Below, piece by piece: positions 1-10,466 of a stretch of DNA of 64,000 nucleotides. The notes beneath the pieces were generated by a model. That model had not been told where the DNA came from and ran no database searches. It saw only the letters and a program-made list of their open reading frames with translations. Both the position numbers and the translations under genes were made by a program. Source of the stretch: Heterobilharzia americana (lineage: Eukaryota; Platyhelminthes; Trematoda; Strigeidida; Schistosomatidae); the NCBI GenBank assembly GCA_944470555.2, contig OX104127.1:41529934-41593933 (forward strand), in the 5' to 3' direction. Numbering within the stretch: the stretch's first letter is position 1; every line of letters starts with the position of its first letter.

Positions 1-690
1 TTCTGTACTTTTATATAGCTGTGATAGCTGTTGAAAATAGAAGATATAAAGAGATTATAAGCTTTTGACCAGAGGTATCTTCGTAGCACTACTCGCATTT
101 CGTAGAGTTACATGATCACTGTCAAGGTTACGTGAAGAGTACTAGGCGAGAAAGGGGTGGTTGACGAGGTTGTGAACCTTTATCACTTGGATATGCGGTG
201 TGCACGCCGAACCACAGCCAGCATTGACGTGCATTGCTAGTAGAAATTGGATCGGGTTACAAGTCTCAGGGTGGCCAGAGCAAGACGTGGCACTAGTCAA
301 ACAAGTCTCCGACTCTTGGTGTATAGTCCCTGGCTGCAGTCGACGAGATGGTAAGAATCAATGGTTGGAGAGGCTTGGTGACATAGTTGAAAACTGGTCA
401 CGATGGCGCAGATGTATTCCTTTTTTGAAGTCTTCTAAGGCTTGAACATTTTCACTGACCTTTGTCGTAAAATTGTTTCTCTTCCCATACAGGTTTTTCT
501 ACTTTAATATCAATCTTTTTCTGTCTATTTGTTCCTTGTGTGCCTCTGTGAAGTGTGGCAATATGAACCTATGCACTTGTGTGCAATGTTCTACGCTAGT
601 TTTGTCTCTGTCTGACTGACTGAGCTAGGTGCTCCTGTTTAGAAACATATTCCTGGCGAGGGAGGAATGATTAAAGACTAGGTGCAATAA
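1..690. other. No recognised gene
   Basis: I recognise no gene here. An 81-codon open frame at 200-445 (+) is Trp/Arg-rich and has no family match I can name. It sits just upstream of a decayed LINE and may be transposon debris. Confidence 0.4.
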
Positions 691-1560
691 ATCCACTGTG
701 AATTCGGTGTTTATTGACTTTAGTTAAGCTTTTGATAGTATCACATACAGGATTGACAAGGTTCCATAAATTCAATATCCATAATGGGTCTTAGTCCAGA
801 TTAGGGGATATTTATACGAATGTAAAGTAAGAGTAGATGGAATATTGTTTAGGTGACTTGTTACCAATACTGTTCCGTAAGGAACCATCCTTGGAACACA
901 TCCTCCTTCCTACCGTTAATGAAATACCAAAGATGCTAGAGTCAATCTCATGGCTTCAAGATAAGAAGAGTCATTGATGATGAGGAGGATTATGATAGGT
1001 CTGAACTGGTGGAATGAGCTAGATAATGGAGCCTGAAAATTGACAAGAGTAAAAAATCCGGTAATCCGCAGTGGGAGCGACTACTGTAGTGGATACCCTA
1101 TGAGTGGACGAATTCCTCAATTTTTCGAAAGTTAGGAGTCACGACTGAGAATTGCAATGCTTCAGCAGTTAAAGTGTTTCGAATACTTTGGTCGCTTCGT
1201 ATAATTTTCAAATACTTCGATGAAGTTATGTTTAGGATCCCATACTTCACTTATTCAAGGCTTCATTTAGAATACTGTATTCAGGAGGCTAGCTCATGCG
1301 TTAAAAATGAAGCTGGTTTGTTAGGATGGAGCCAAAAGGTAGCCACTAGACTAGCAACACGTTTTGCTCACCCTCTTTAAATCGCGGTTAGTAAGGCTAC
1401 ACGTTTAACGCTTACATTAGGGGGATAAAGTGATCTAATTTTAGCCTCTCACATCTTGAATGATGACGAGTAGTGATTTATCTGAATTTACACTTCTAGG
1501 ACTGATTAAATTCTAGGGTATCAAATAAGGTGGAAAAACGTAAGTCGAATAATCTTTACT
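691..1560 (+). pseudogene. Decayed LINE reverse-transcriptase fragment (CR1/Jockey-like)
   Basis: Read across frames, the plus strand gives the order expected of the end of a CR1/Jockey-type reverse transcriptase. First comes FIDFS-stop-AFDSI (about 712-745, the first RT aspartate region). A GTILG motif follows (about 880-900, the PQG..LGPLLF box). LEYCIQ and QKVATRLAT (about 1267-1365) match the C-terminal LEYC.Q...VQRRATRLV block, then KSRLVRLHV (about 1377-1405). Stops and frame changes interrupt it many times, so it is dead. The clade is inferred from motif order; family assignment is not certain. Confidence 0.6.
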
Positions 1561-2212
1561 TGGAGTATCCGTTATCCCAATAGAGTCGTAGCCAACTGAA
1601 ACTTGTTACCGGAACAGGTGGTAGCAGTTATTTTGATGATCATACTGGATCTCTAAAGAGCTAATTACTGGGAGGATTAATGCAATCTAACAGCCTATTA
1701 TACTTTCCATTGAAGATGGAAGTACGAGAGTTCCCGAAGTATTTCAACACCAGTACCTGCATTTGTGCGATACCGAGTTTAAACTATTAAACTGAGCAGA
1801 GGTACATAAAAAATTCTATTAGCTTTGTGTAATATTTGTGCATAACACGGACGAAACTTTTATCCGAATTCCAAAATTTTAGGCATTCAAAATCAGTCTA
1901 AAGAATATACAGAAAAAAGGAGTCTTTCACTTTTGAGAGCCAATATGGGCTTAAAAACTATATACACAGACAGAAACTTGAGTGCTGAAAACTCACAGAA
2001 CTATTTTAACATGGTAAGAGTGGTTTATTCAGCTTCCGAAGTCTGTATGCAATACGTAGTACAATCAAGAGATGTTACTTAATCTAGGCAATATGAGTTC
2101 GTTTAACTCTGAGATTTGATTGAGAAAGAGGATTTATCTGAACTACGTTCACCAACTGTGCGAATCGGCAACGGCTTTTGTACTATACCTTAGTATATTC
2201 CGTTCCACCAGT
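1561..2212. other. Unrecognised AT-rich sequence
   Basis: No open frame, RNA gene or repeat that I can support. The first part could be 3' sequence of the adjacent LINE remnant. Confidence 0.3.
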
Positions 2213-2623
2213 CTATATGAGCCTCCTAAAGTTTTTCCATGCGAACAGCTTACAGGCGCTTTCCACTCGCAAATCCTGACGGCGGTTTCCTGAGAAATAG
2301 TCATCGTAATGTGAAGATTGGAGTTTCTGAATGAGTGGTTGCATCATTTCAGTTTTACGAAGGAATTTTGTCGGAGGCTCATATAGAGCTATTATGTAGG
2401 GGTAAAAGCTAACTGCCATACAACCTGATTCGTCGATTTGAATGTATAGATTTGTGTACAACGACACAACCGTGTGCGTTCTGAATCGTTCCTCAAGAAC
2501 TGTAAACTCAGTCGACCTGCTGAATAAATATGTAAATACTTCGAAATAGTCGGCCATCTTGAACTTGTAGAATGGATATCTATTGTACTTACCCCCGACT
2601 CTGTACATATTATTGGATGCCAT
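2213..2623 (-). CDS. Hypothetical 136-codon open frame
   Basis: An uninterrupted minus-strand frame starts at an ATG near 2623 and ends at a TAG at 2213. It is long for AT-rich schistosome DNA and slightly richer in GC than its surroundings. The predicted protein is aromatic-rich (YPFYKFKMADYFEVF, VSFYPYIIALYEPP) with a charged second half. I recognise no family, signal peptide or membrane segment. A donor-like GTAAGC lies inside the last quarter (about 2250), so it could be a 5' exon rather than a single-exon gene. It may equally be chance. A GT/GC-alternating tract starts about 140 bases upstream of the putative start. Confidence 0.3.
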   Translation of the reverse strand: MASNNMYRVGGKYNRYPFYKFKMADYFEVFTYLFSRSTEFTVLEERFRTHTVVSLYTNLYIQIDESGCMAVSFYPYIIALYEPPTKFLRKTEMMQPLIQKLQSSHYDDYFSGNRRQDLRVESACKLFAWKNFRRLI

Positions 2624-2762
2624 TGGGATTCCGTCTGTCGTGCGAACGGCGGCTATTTACAAGTATTCCTCGCAGAATTCGACAATTCCCTGGAATTCTG
2701 AGGATTTTCAAATGTGAAGTTTAATAATCCAGTGAGCGAACGAACAGTCGATCCCTAATCCG

Positions 2763-2842
2763 CGTCTGTGTGAGAGCTGCGCGTATGCACGTGCGTGTGC
2801 GCATGTGTATGTGTGTCGTGCGTCCGTATGTGCGCGTATGTC
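2763..2842. repeat. Alternating purine-pyrimidine (GT/GC) tract
   Basis: About 80 bases of imperfect GTGTGC/GCGCAT alternation. The pattern is Z-DNA-prone in principle. It is 140-220 bases upstream of the minus-strand frame at 2213-2623. Confidence 0.6.
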
Positions 2843-5369
2843 ACTAAGTCTATGTGAGCTTTTTGGAGGGGACGGTGTGTACATTTGTTTGGATTTTTCA
2901 TGAACTGACTGTGCCCAGTTTACAGAAGAATATCTTCCATATTCAGAAGCAATGTAGTTTATACTTTACATCATTATGTATATTGAAGGTTTCCAACGGA
3001 TTTTTCATCAAGACAAATGTTCACAAACGTGATTGATGCTAATAGTAACCTCATTGATACATTCGGTCCCAAAAACGTATCCATACGAAAAATTGTCGTA
3101 AGATCATCAAAATGGGTATCGTTTTAAAGTAAAATTTCAGATCTATCCAGATCTGATGTTTGATTTTGCGATCTGTGAACCATTCGGGAAATTTTCTGCA
3201 GAGAAAAATGTCCAGAATCGCATTTTGATCTGACACCTGCACCTAACTGGATAATGTGAATTTAAGTAGTGCATGTAGGGTTTCAGACGAGAGCCGTAAT
3301 GAAAATCGGAAATGCATTTCTAATAACTTTTCATCAGTAGGTCAAATAAATCAATCATAGAGGCAGTGAGTGACACGCCAATGAATTTGAATGATAGTCA
3401 GGACCTCGTAAAAGTTATTTTGATGTCACTTTCAGACATTTTCGTTCTATTACTGCCTCTCATCACTTTATTGACAGTGTTCTAGATTACATAAAAACGG
3501 ATAGGTACCATTGTTGCTATTACTACTGTCATACAGTACACGAAAATAATAGTTTTAACGAGAAAAGGTGTATTGTTTAATCACGCTTAGTTTTTCTACT
3601 CTAAGTTAATCACTATAATTCGACAATGGGTTGAATCAGTCCAGATGCCTTTATAATGAACTTACCCACTAACAGGCGAAATTGGTGACTGTTGTTTACA
3701 ACGTCTCAATCGAAGTGGTGGACACTAGTACCATCAAGGTGGTTGTCTTATTTGGTCCTGATGAAACAATCTCTGTTGTTATAGCTACCAACTTGGATTC
3801 TCACTAACTATTACCTCATGTTATTACAGACTTATCAACTAGAATTTTCAGTTGCAATTTCAATACTAGGTTGGCTTAAAAACGAATGATGGAGATTTTC
3901 GACTACTGATAGTCACTCCATTTTCATGAATGGACATACTTTCCTATGAAAGATAAATCAAGCTGACTTTATTGTTCTATTAGGCACATTAACAGAGCAA
4001 GTCTATCATGACATAACTGTTAAACTGAAGCATAATTTAGAGAAAAACTCAATTACGTAATAATGATCTTACTTATATCTGAGTTCAAAATCAATGTATT
4101 ACAGATCTCTAGTGATACCTAGTTTAAAATCGTCCAGTAATTTATTTTATTTCACTAGGAAAGCATCATTCTCAGCTGAATTGGAAAACGTTACCTTCAT
4201 TCCGCTATATGGTCCATGCATTTTCAAATTCTAAAACTGTGTATTCAACTAAATTTAGCCCATTTTTGGGATATCTTATTAAGAAATTAACAAATTCTTG
4301 AGGTACTGTTTCAATGATAGGAATACACCAACTAATATTTTATCTTCTACATTTGACACATCTGTATTACATGCTATCGAATCCATTATTTCAAATGGGT
4401 GTTCATCACAAATCAACATCTGCCAGTGAATCACCAATGAAAACCTGCGTTTTATCCAGTATTTATTTTGTCTTAGTTTAAAACTTCTCAACAGTTTTCA
4501 ACTAAAACCTCATATGGTGTCAACAAGAAACTGTCAGGTCTTATAGTGAGTATGTGACCATTCTGTTAGAACAATTGAGTTACTGGATTCCGACAAAGTG
4601 ACTGTCAATTCTGAATGAAAACCGCTATAAAGTTGTTCAATTTACCAACACACTGCATTCCCTATTAAAATCACTACCATTTCATTCATCCTTAAAATTT
4701 TATAGCTACTTGAAAAAAAATCTGATAGAAAATAAGTTCCAGCGAAAACAGTTTTGAGAGGAAAGGTCTAATTATTTAAATGGATCAACACAGTGTTGAC
4801 TAATATCGACTGTCTATGCTTTCGTTTGCTATGAAAAGTGTCAAATAATCCTAATCCATTTGGTTTTGTGTCTTAGTTAAACATGAGTCAAATCACTGAC
4901 GTTCAAGTGTGAGATAAGTATGGTCTACAAGTTTGGTTCTCAGTTTTGTCTTTTTTATTTTAGCTACTTATGAGTAATTGGTTGATTAAGCGAGATTTAT
5001 TTGTCATGTAGTATTGTCACATGACTGTTGTTCGGTAATAAAACTAACTTTTGTGACAAACGTATTGATTATCAGCGAAATACTTAACTAAGATCTAAAT
5101 GAATGTAACTTGGATATTTTTAATAAAACTGATTTACATTCTATGTAACTAATCGAAATATATGAAATCAGGTGGATGGGAAGTAAACGATCGGGTAAAA
5201 ATGATGCATGGTAGGAAATATTCAGCATCAAAATCCCACAAATCATAAGGTCAGTATGTGTGACATCGGTGATACTGCTGAGTGTCAATAATGTGAACAC
5301 AAAATACATACTGTATAAGAAAATAAGTGTCAGTATTTGGGAATCACTAACCAGTCAACCAACCTCGCC
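2843..5369. other. Unrecognised AT-rich sequence
   Basis: Only short random frames (60-73 codons) on either strand. I see no domain, RNA gene or repeat family. Confidence 0.4.
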
Positions 5370-5545
5370 AAGTTAACTAGTTACTAGCCGGTCCTGAGCC
5401 CGGATCAAGATGGAAGGTTGGGCATGGGGCTAACAACCCTACCCCTACTCTCTACCTCAACTTTATCGACTTTGAAAAGGTCTTCGACAGCATCGACCGA
5501 GAAGTAATTTGGCAGCTGCTGCTTCAACACTACTGTTTCAGAGTT
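5370..5545 (+). pseudogene. RTE (SR2-like) LINE piece: 5' leader fused to an RT fragment
   Basis: 5370-5450 carries a leader (CATGGGGCTAACAACCCTAC) that recurs inverted at about 6675-6700. It runs directly into a frame reading LNFIDFEKVFDSIDREV (about 5460-5515), the first catalytic block of RTE reverse transcriptases. The whole endonuclease that should lie between leader and RT is missing here. The next piece of the same family is on the opposite strand. Confidence 0.65.
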
Positions 5546-6790
5546 TTCAAAGAGTTCCAGTGTTCTTCCATGCCCGATCCTTTAGGGATGTTGCTCAATA
5601 TCTCTCATTTTGTTCTGTTGCTTGACTTGAAGATGTCCTTTGTAGTTTCATCCTTCAGTTCAGTTTCTGTTCTGGGTGTTCAACTTGAACTGTCGTCTAT
5701 CACCAACTTCTGTGAACACTTTCTTCTTGATTTTAAAGGCAGGTTCCTTGCACTAGACAGTGAGTGGTGTGAATCTACGTACATCTGCTCCCCTTCTTGA
5801 TCTGATCTTGTGTCTAGTAGGCTGGCTGCGTCTCCACTTTCTTCACATTGAGATGAAGTCGATCTGATTTTTAGTGGAGTGTGTCCTGGTTTCTGGTGAA
5901 ATCAAATCCATGTCCCCTTGTGAATATCCTTGTATTCGTTTGTACACACTGCCTCCAATCACCAAGCCATTAAATACGCAGAAGTCTGCAAACAGTTCTC
6001 CGTTCTCATTCATTTCACCAAGCGCTTCTCGACCCATGGTTAGTTCTCTTCCTGTGTTGTCCGCTCCCAGTTTGCCACTCATGTCACCTGACCCATTAGA
6101 ATAAGTTTTGATGTCGCCAACTGGGGTGGGGTCTTGTCCAATACTGATTGTAGTTGTTTGTAGAATTCCTCCTTCTTCTCTTGTTCTGCATTATTTGGCA
6201 TTATATGATTGTAACTTTCCTTCCTTTTGATTTGAATCTTGCTGTTATGATCCTGATCCTGGAGGAGATTGGTTCCCACTGCATGAGAGACTTTCATGCT
6301 GTTGGGGACATCAAGATAGTCACTTCTTCAGTGGGCTCGTGGTTGTCGTCTGGGTGACAATATTGGAGTAGATTATTGACTCTGCATTTGACAGTTGAGA
6401 GAGTCCACTTTCATTCCATCTGCTTTCGCAGATTCCTAGCACTTCCATCCCATACCTTCTCATCTTTTTGGCAATCTGGGCAGCCTTGCTAGATTCACAC
6501 ATGGTGCTGATATTCCATGTCCCCATTCTTACTTTCACTTTCGTCGAGAGAAGACAAATCAGGCGACTAGCTTCTCGAAGGCTTTCACTAACCTGCGTCC
6601 TTTCGCCTTTCCGATTCCAGTGAGGAATAAGTTTGTTTTTATGTTTTATATTTTGATTGTGCAGATGGGTTGGTTTTACGTGGTAGGGTTGTTAGCCCCA
6701 TGTCCAAGCTTCCCTCTTTATCCGGGCTTATGACCGCAAAGTAACTAGTGAACTGGTTAACCAGGTGAGGTTAGTCTTGTGTCCATAGTA
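5546..6790 (-). pseudogene. RTE (SR2-like) LINE 5' part: leader and AP endonuclease, broken
   Basis: Minus strand: a leader runs from 6790 to about 6540. An endonuclease follows, starting near 6538 with the GTWNIS block and then LGICESRW (the GTWNVRTM and LGI.E.RW motifs of RTE apurinic endonucleases). Later frames give FYKQLQSVLDK (6079-6297) and GADNTGRE, NENGE and QIDFIS (5843-6082), the middle and end of the same domain. Each block is in a different short frame, so the copy is inactive. It abuts an opposite-strand RT piece of the same family, giving 5' leaders at both outer ends. Confidence 0.75.
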
Positions 6791-8516
6791 TATATAGATT
6801 AAAAAAACCCACTTGTTATGTTGGTTTAGTATTCGAATAAGAACTGCTTTTGCATTCTTGCTGCCTACAACTAAGTCCTAAGGAGCTAGTGGCCACAACA
6901 GTGCGGAAAGTTCCAAACTGGTAACAATGTTATGGTCAGAAACTCTCGGGGTAAAAATGGGTGTACTTTACAAAATGCAAGTTGGTTGAGAAATCTGGAA
7001 CAGATATGTAAATCAGTTAAGATCAAGACTCCATAACCACAATAGAAATCATACGCCCCTCAGTTTACTGTTACTGGACGATCAACAGCAATCATAAAAC
7101 GATTCACGATTTTCAAACCACAAGGTGAATTGCTGAAATTCTGTTGGTCTACCACAGCGTCGAATTACTTGGTCCAGGAAACCCATAAAGAAACTTTAAG
7201 TGGGAGGTGTTAGGGTGTGGAGTGTGACAATATCCTTTAGATTCCTCGGAGAAGCCTGGAAATCCCTGAAAAGCCTTTATAACTAACCACAGCCTATCGA
7301 GAAAAGCCATGTGATTATACGTGTGAGACTCAGATTGGTTAAAGGGCTCTCTAGAAAAGTGTAGAACTTTCCAGTGCCATCAAGAAATGTATATAAACCA
7401 TTAACTTTTGTACATATTCTACTGGACAACAAACTCTTATCGTTTTCGACGTTTCTTTTCTGTCTCCGAGATACCAAGCAATCATCAAGGGAGAAGTCTA
7501 AGGTTATTGTTCAGAGTCCAATCCTGCATACATATAAAACAAGAATATTTCAGTTGGTAACCAAGTTACTTGTCACTTAAGTGATTTCCTCACTAGTCTT
7601 TGAAGCTGATAGGTAGCATACCATTAGTTTAGTAGAGAACCCTTTAGTCATTTCCAAATCATTCAGTATTAGTAGATAATAGGTGTATGATTTCAGATTA
7701 CTATTCGCAATATTTTAGATACTTATTTCTTACGTGGTCTTGTGGAATGACTGTATGAGTTGTTTAATAAAGATGAGAAAGATGCACTAATATTTGGGAT
7801 TGGAGAACTATGTGATTTCAGTGTTTCAATCAACTGGGAAAAAGAAATAGCTTGTCAGAGAGCCAGTGGAAACTTGGAAGCACTAAACATCTGTTTCCTA
7901 TTCGTTTACGATTGTACTGCTGAATAGTTATAAGGCAAGGTCAAAGCGTACAGCTGTATATGCTGTATAGTCGTTTGACAAAAGATTGTTTTGTTTCCGT
8001 TCTAACATCTCACCAACAATTGGCATGTTACCATTCATCCAGTTTCCCAGATATATGAAGTAAACAACAGAAGCAACCACTTCTTCTTTTATCCATAAAT
8101 TAGGTGTCAATGTAGATTAGTTCCACACTTGTCTTACACTTAATAGTTACAGAAAAATAATATGATTAACTTTGTGTTACTCTGTCAACAATGTTGGTGT
8201 GCTGCTGCGCAGTCCCCAGTTTATTTACATTTCTATGAGAATTCCCGCTTGTTGATTTAAATCCTTACTTAAAATGAGAATGATGTTCAGACAGCTTTTA
8301 TAATAATCCCTAGACAACATAATTTCAGTTTATTCTAATTTGTAAAATTCATCTCACTTAACACTTTGAAACATGACATAAGTACCCCAAAACATTACTT
8401 TGCCTTCAACTGCCTTGGTGAGTAAATTGACTAACTTTCTTCCCCTTTATTAATGCCATAACTGTCATTCCAATTTGTTGACCTTAATTAACGTTCACTT
8501 TAGCATACTTGTTTTT
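6791..8516. other. Unrecognised AT-rich sequence
   Basis: No supported gene or repeat. Frames of 60-68 codons on both strands look random. Confidence 0.4.
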
Positions 8517-8775
8517 ATATGATACCGTCGTTGATTGCACCGAATTGATCGGTCTGTATTAGCATATGGGCTCCTATGCGGATGCCCTGATGTTGCCAGC
8601 GTTCTAATTATGTTAATGATGGATCGTGGCTAGCAGTGGAATCCAGGATGCGCATTGCGTCATATCTAAGTCTCGTCAGCTGGATGTACCTGCTTCCCAG
8701 TGAATGATGATATCACCGCCGGGAACCGGACTCGGGGCGATCGCTTCAAACGCCAGTGCCACGATGGCCGAATAT
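8517..8775 (-). repeat. Sm-alpha-like repeat unit, minus orientation
   Basis: Read on the minus strand the unit has a tRNA-like internal promoter with a B-box-like CGAGTCCGGTTCCCG, then a hammerhead-like domain (8641-8685), then a tail ending in a conserved GACGGTATC-type block. It is joined head to head with a plus-strand unit. The flanking TTAATGATGGATCGTGGCTA recurs inverted at about 9020-9041. Sm-alpha elements are known as roughly 330-bp Pol III-transcribed repeats encoding a hammerhead ribozyme; assignment is by motif. Confidence 0.7.
8641..8685 (-). ncRNA. Degenerate hammerhead ribozyme
   Basis: Stem I arms ATCCAG (5') and CTGGAT (3') are intact and the first core strand CTGACGA is kept. 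The GAA of the second core strand reads GCA and stem II no longer pairs well. I expect it to be inactive. Confidence 0.6.
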
Positions 8776-9050
8776 AGACCTATCAATTCGGTCCAATCAA
8801 CGACGGTATCATATAAAAACAATCATACTAAAAACTATGCCCGTCGCACAAGAAGTGGCTATCGTGGTTCGGAGGTGTAGTGGATAACACTCTAGCGTTT
8901 GAAGCGATCGTTCCCGAGTCCAAATCCCGGTGGGAACAACATCACTCATTGGGGAGCATGTACACCCAGCTGACCAGTGAGTCCCAAATACGACGAAATG
9001 CGCATCCTGGATTTCACTGCTAGCCACGATCCATCATTAACATAACGTTC
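8776..9050 (+). repeat. Sm-alpha-like repeat unit, plus orientation
   Basis: Starts near TCAATTCGGTCCAATCAACG. It carries an A-box-like GTGTAGTGGATAAC (about 8875) and a B-box-like GAGTCCAAATCCCG (about 8915), then a hammerhead-like domain and the conserved tail CACTGCTAGCCACGATCCAT. It is the right arm of an inverted pair with the unit at 8517-8775. Confidence 0.7.
8964..9012 (+). ncRNA. Degenerate hammerhead ribozyme with an insertion in the core
   Basis: Stem III region (AATGCGCATC), the GAAA strand and the stem I 3' arm CTGGAT are present. The CTGATGA core strand is split by about four extra bases (CTGACCAGTGAG), which should abolish folding. Confidence 0.6.
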
Positions 9051-10076
9051 ATCTTGTTGGCTAGAGCTGGAATCTAAGACATATGTTTCGTCCTTTTTAA
9101 GACTCATCGAATGGATGTATCTGTATTCTGGTAAGCTGTATTATTCCTACTAGGACTTAGAGCCAGAACCTACCACTTTGAACATTATCAGCCAGGCTGC
9201 AATGTTTTATTTATTCTTATCTTCATAATTAGTTTATTAAAGTTTAACGTTATAGACAAAAGTTCTCACAATAATTCTAGTACTTCTGTCTCATTTCTTT
9301 TAAAAATCCACTATTTTATTAATTTTTGTATATCGTCTAATGATATGAGTAAAGTATGCTACCATTTATTTCTATCTAATAATTTGAAAGCTGTTAGCTT
9401 GTTGGTAGTTTGAAAGACAAGACTAAAATACAATAACGTCATCTCATTTCTTTGAGTTTATTCAGCAGATTTATGATATTTACATTCAACCTCTTTAAAA
9501 GTATCACAACTGCTCATCTTAATATTTTGATATTCTTTCCTTCTCTTTCGATTCTCGATCCTTCTATTAAGTTATACTTAAAAAAACATGATACTAATTA
9601 CTTTCCTGTTATTCTGGCTCCATATTTTCCCTGATCCTTTAGGGTTAACTGTAACTTAATCTCAAATATGTTGATTTTTTGTTGTTGTCGATGACGTTTG
9701 TGATGTTTAGTTATTTGTAACTCATGAGAAGTCGTAAAGTGAACAAATTATTTCCCAAGCATCTTTGTTCTTGCTCATATCAATTTCTTTTTTAATAACT
9801 TTCATGTTTCTTAAATTATTGTCAGCGCCAAACTATAACACTTATCATCAAATTATTATTCAGATGAAGTCAGATTCAAACAGGAGTACGTTGACATGAA
9901 TGAAATAGAATGTTGATACAATATTCAATTGAATTCACAATAAGTATATTAAGTGAAGAGTACAGTATGAGAAATTGCTTTCTACATCTTTCTAGATTAA
10001 GTATATTAACATTTTAGCAACTTTGGGATAAAAATTTCGATTACCCTTCAATCTAGATTGCGATTTAGAGCACTCA
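9051..10076. other. Mostly unrecognised; weak Sm-alpha-like remnant at 9062-9140
   Basis: 9062-9140 resembles a much-decayed minus-strand hammerhead (GTTTCGTCC, then ACTCATCG, then TGGATGTA). The remainder is AT-rich with no supported feature. Confidence 0.35.
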
Positions 10077-10466
10077 TTTTATGATCACCGATGACCAGAA
10101 CGAATAAGCAACAAGGAACTCTGGGAACTAGCCAATGAGGCAAAAACCTATCGCCAAACAAATATGTAGAGAAAGAAAGTGGAGATGGATTGGATTGGGC
10201 ATACACTGAGAAAGCCGATTGGGGACATCACGTGTCAGGCCAGGTCATCGAATGGAACCGAGGTTGGAAACGACAAGTTGGGCGTCTGAGATGAGGGTGA
10301 CATGGAGGAGATGGTGTGAGGAAGAAATGAAAGCTTTTGGGAAATCGTGGCACGAAGTTGAAAAAATTGCGGAAAAGAGAGTGCAATGGAGGCGTGCTAC
10401 TGAAGCTCTATGTTCCACTAGGAACTCAAGGGAAAATAAATAATTATCAATAATTTTATGATCACC
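10077..10466 (+). mobile_element. 5'-truncated RTE LINE copy with 13-bp target duplication
   Basis: The insertion (10090-10453) is flanked by the direct repeat TTTTATGATCACC at 10077-10089 and 10454-10466. Inside is the RTE C-terminal region: RKWRWIGLG..L, a degenerate TRQALEWNP-type block, then EKRVQWRR. The 3' end is TGTTCCACTAGGAACTCAAG with a short A-rich tail. The same 3' end occurs at 13.4, 51.3, 53.8 and 62.7 kb. It holds only the last part of the ORF and cannot be autonomous. Confidence 0.85.
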
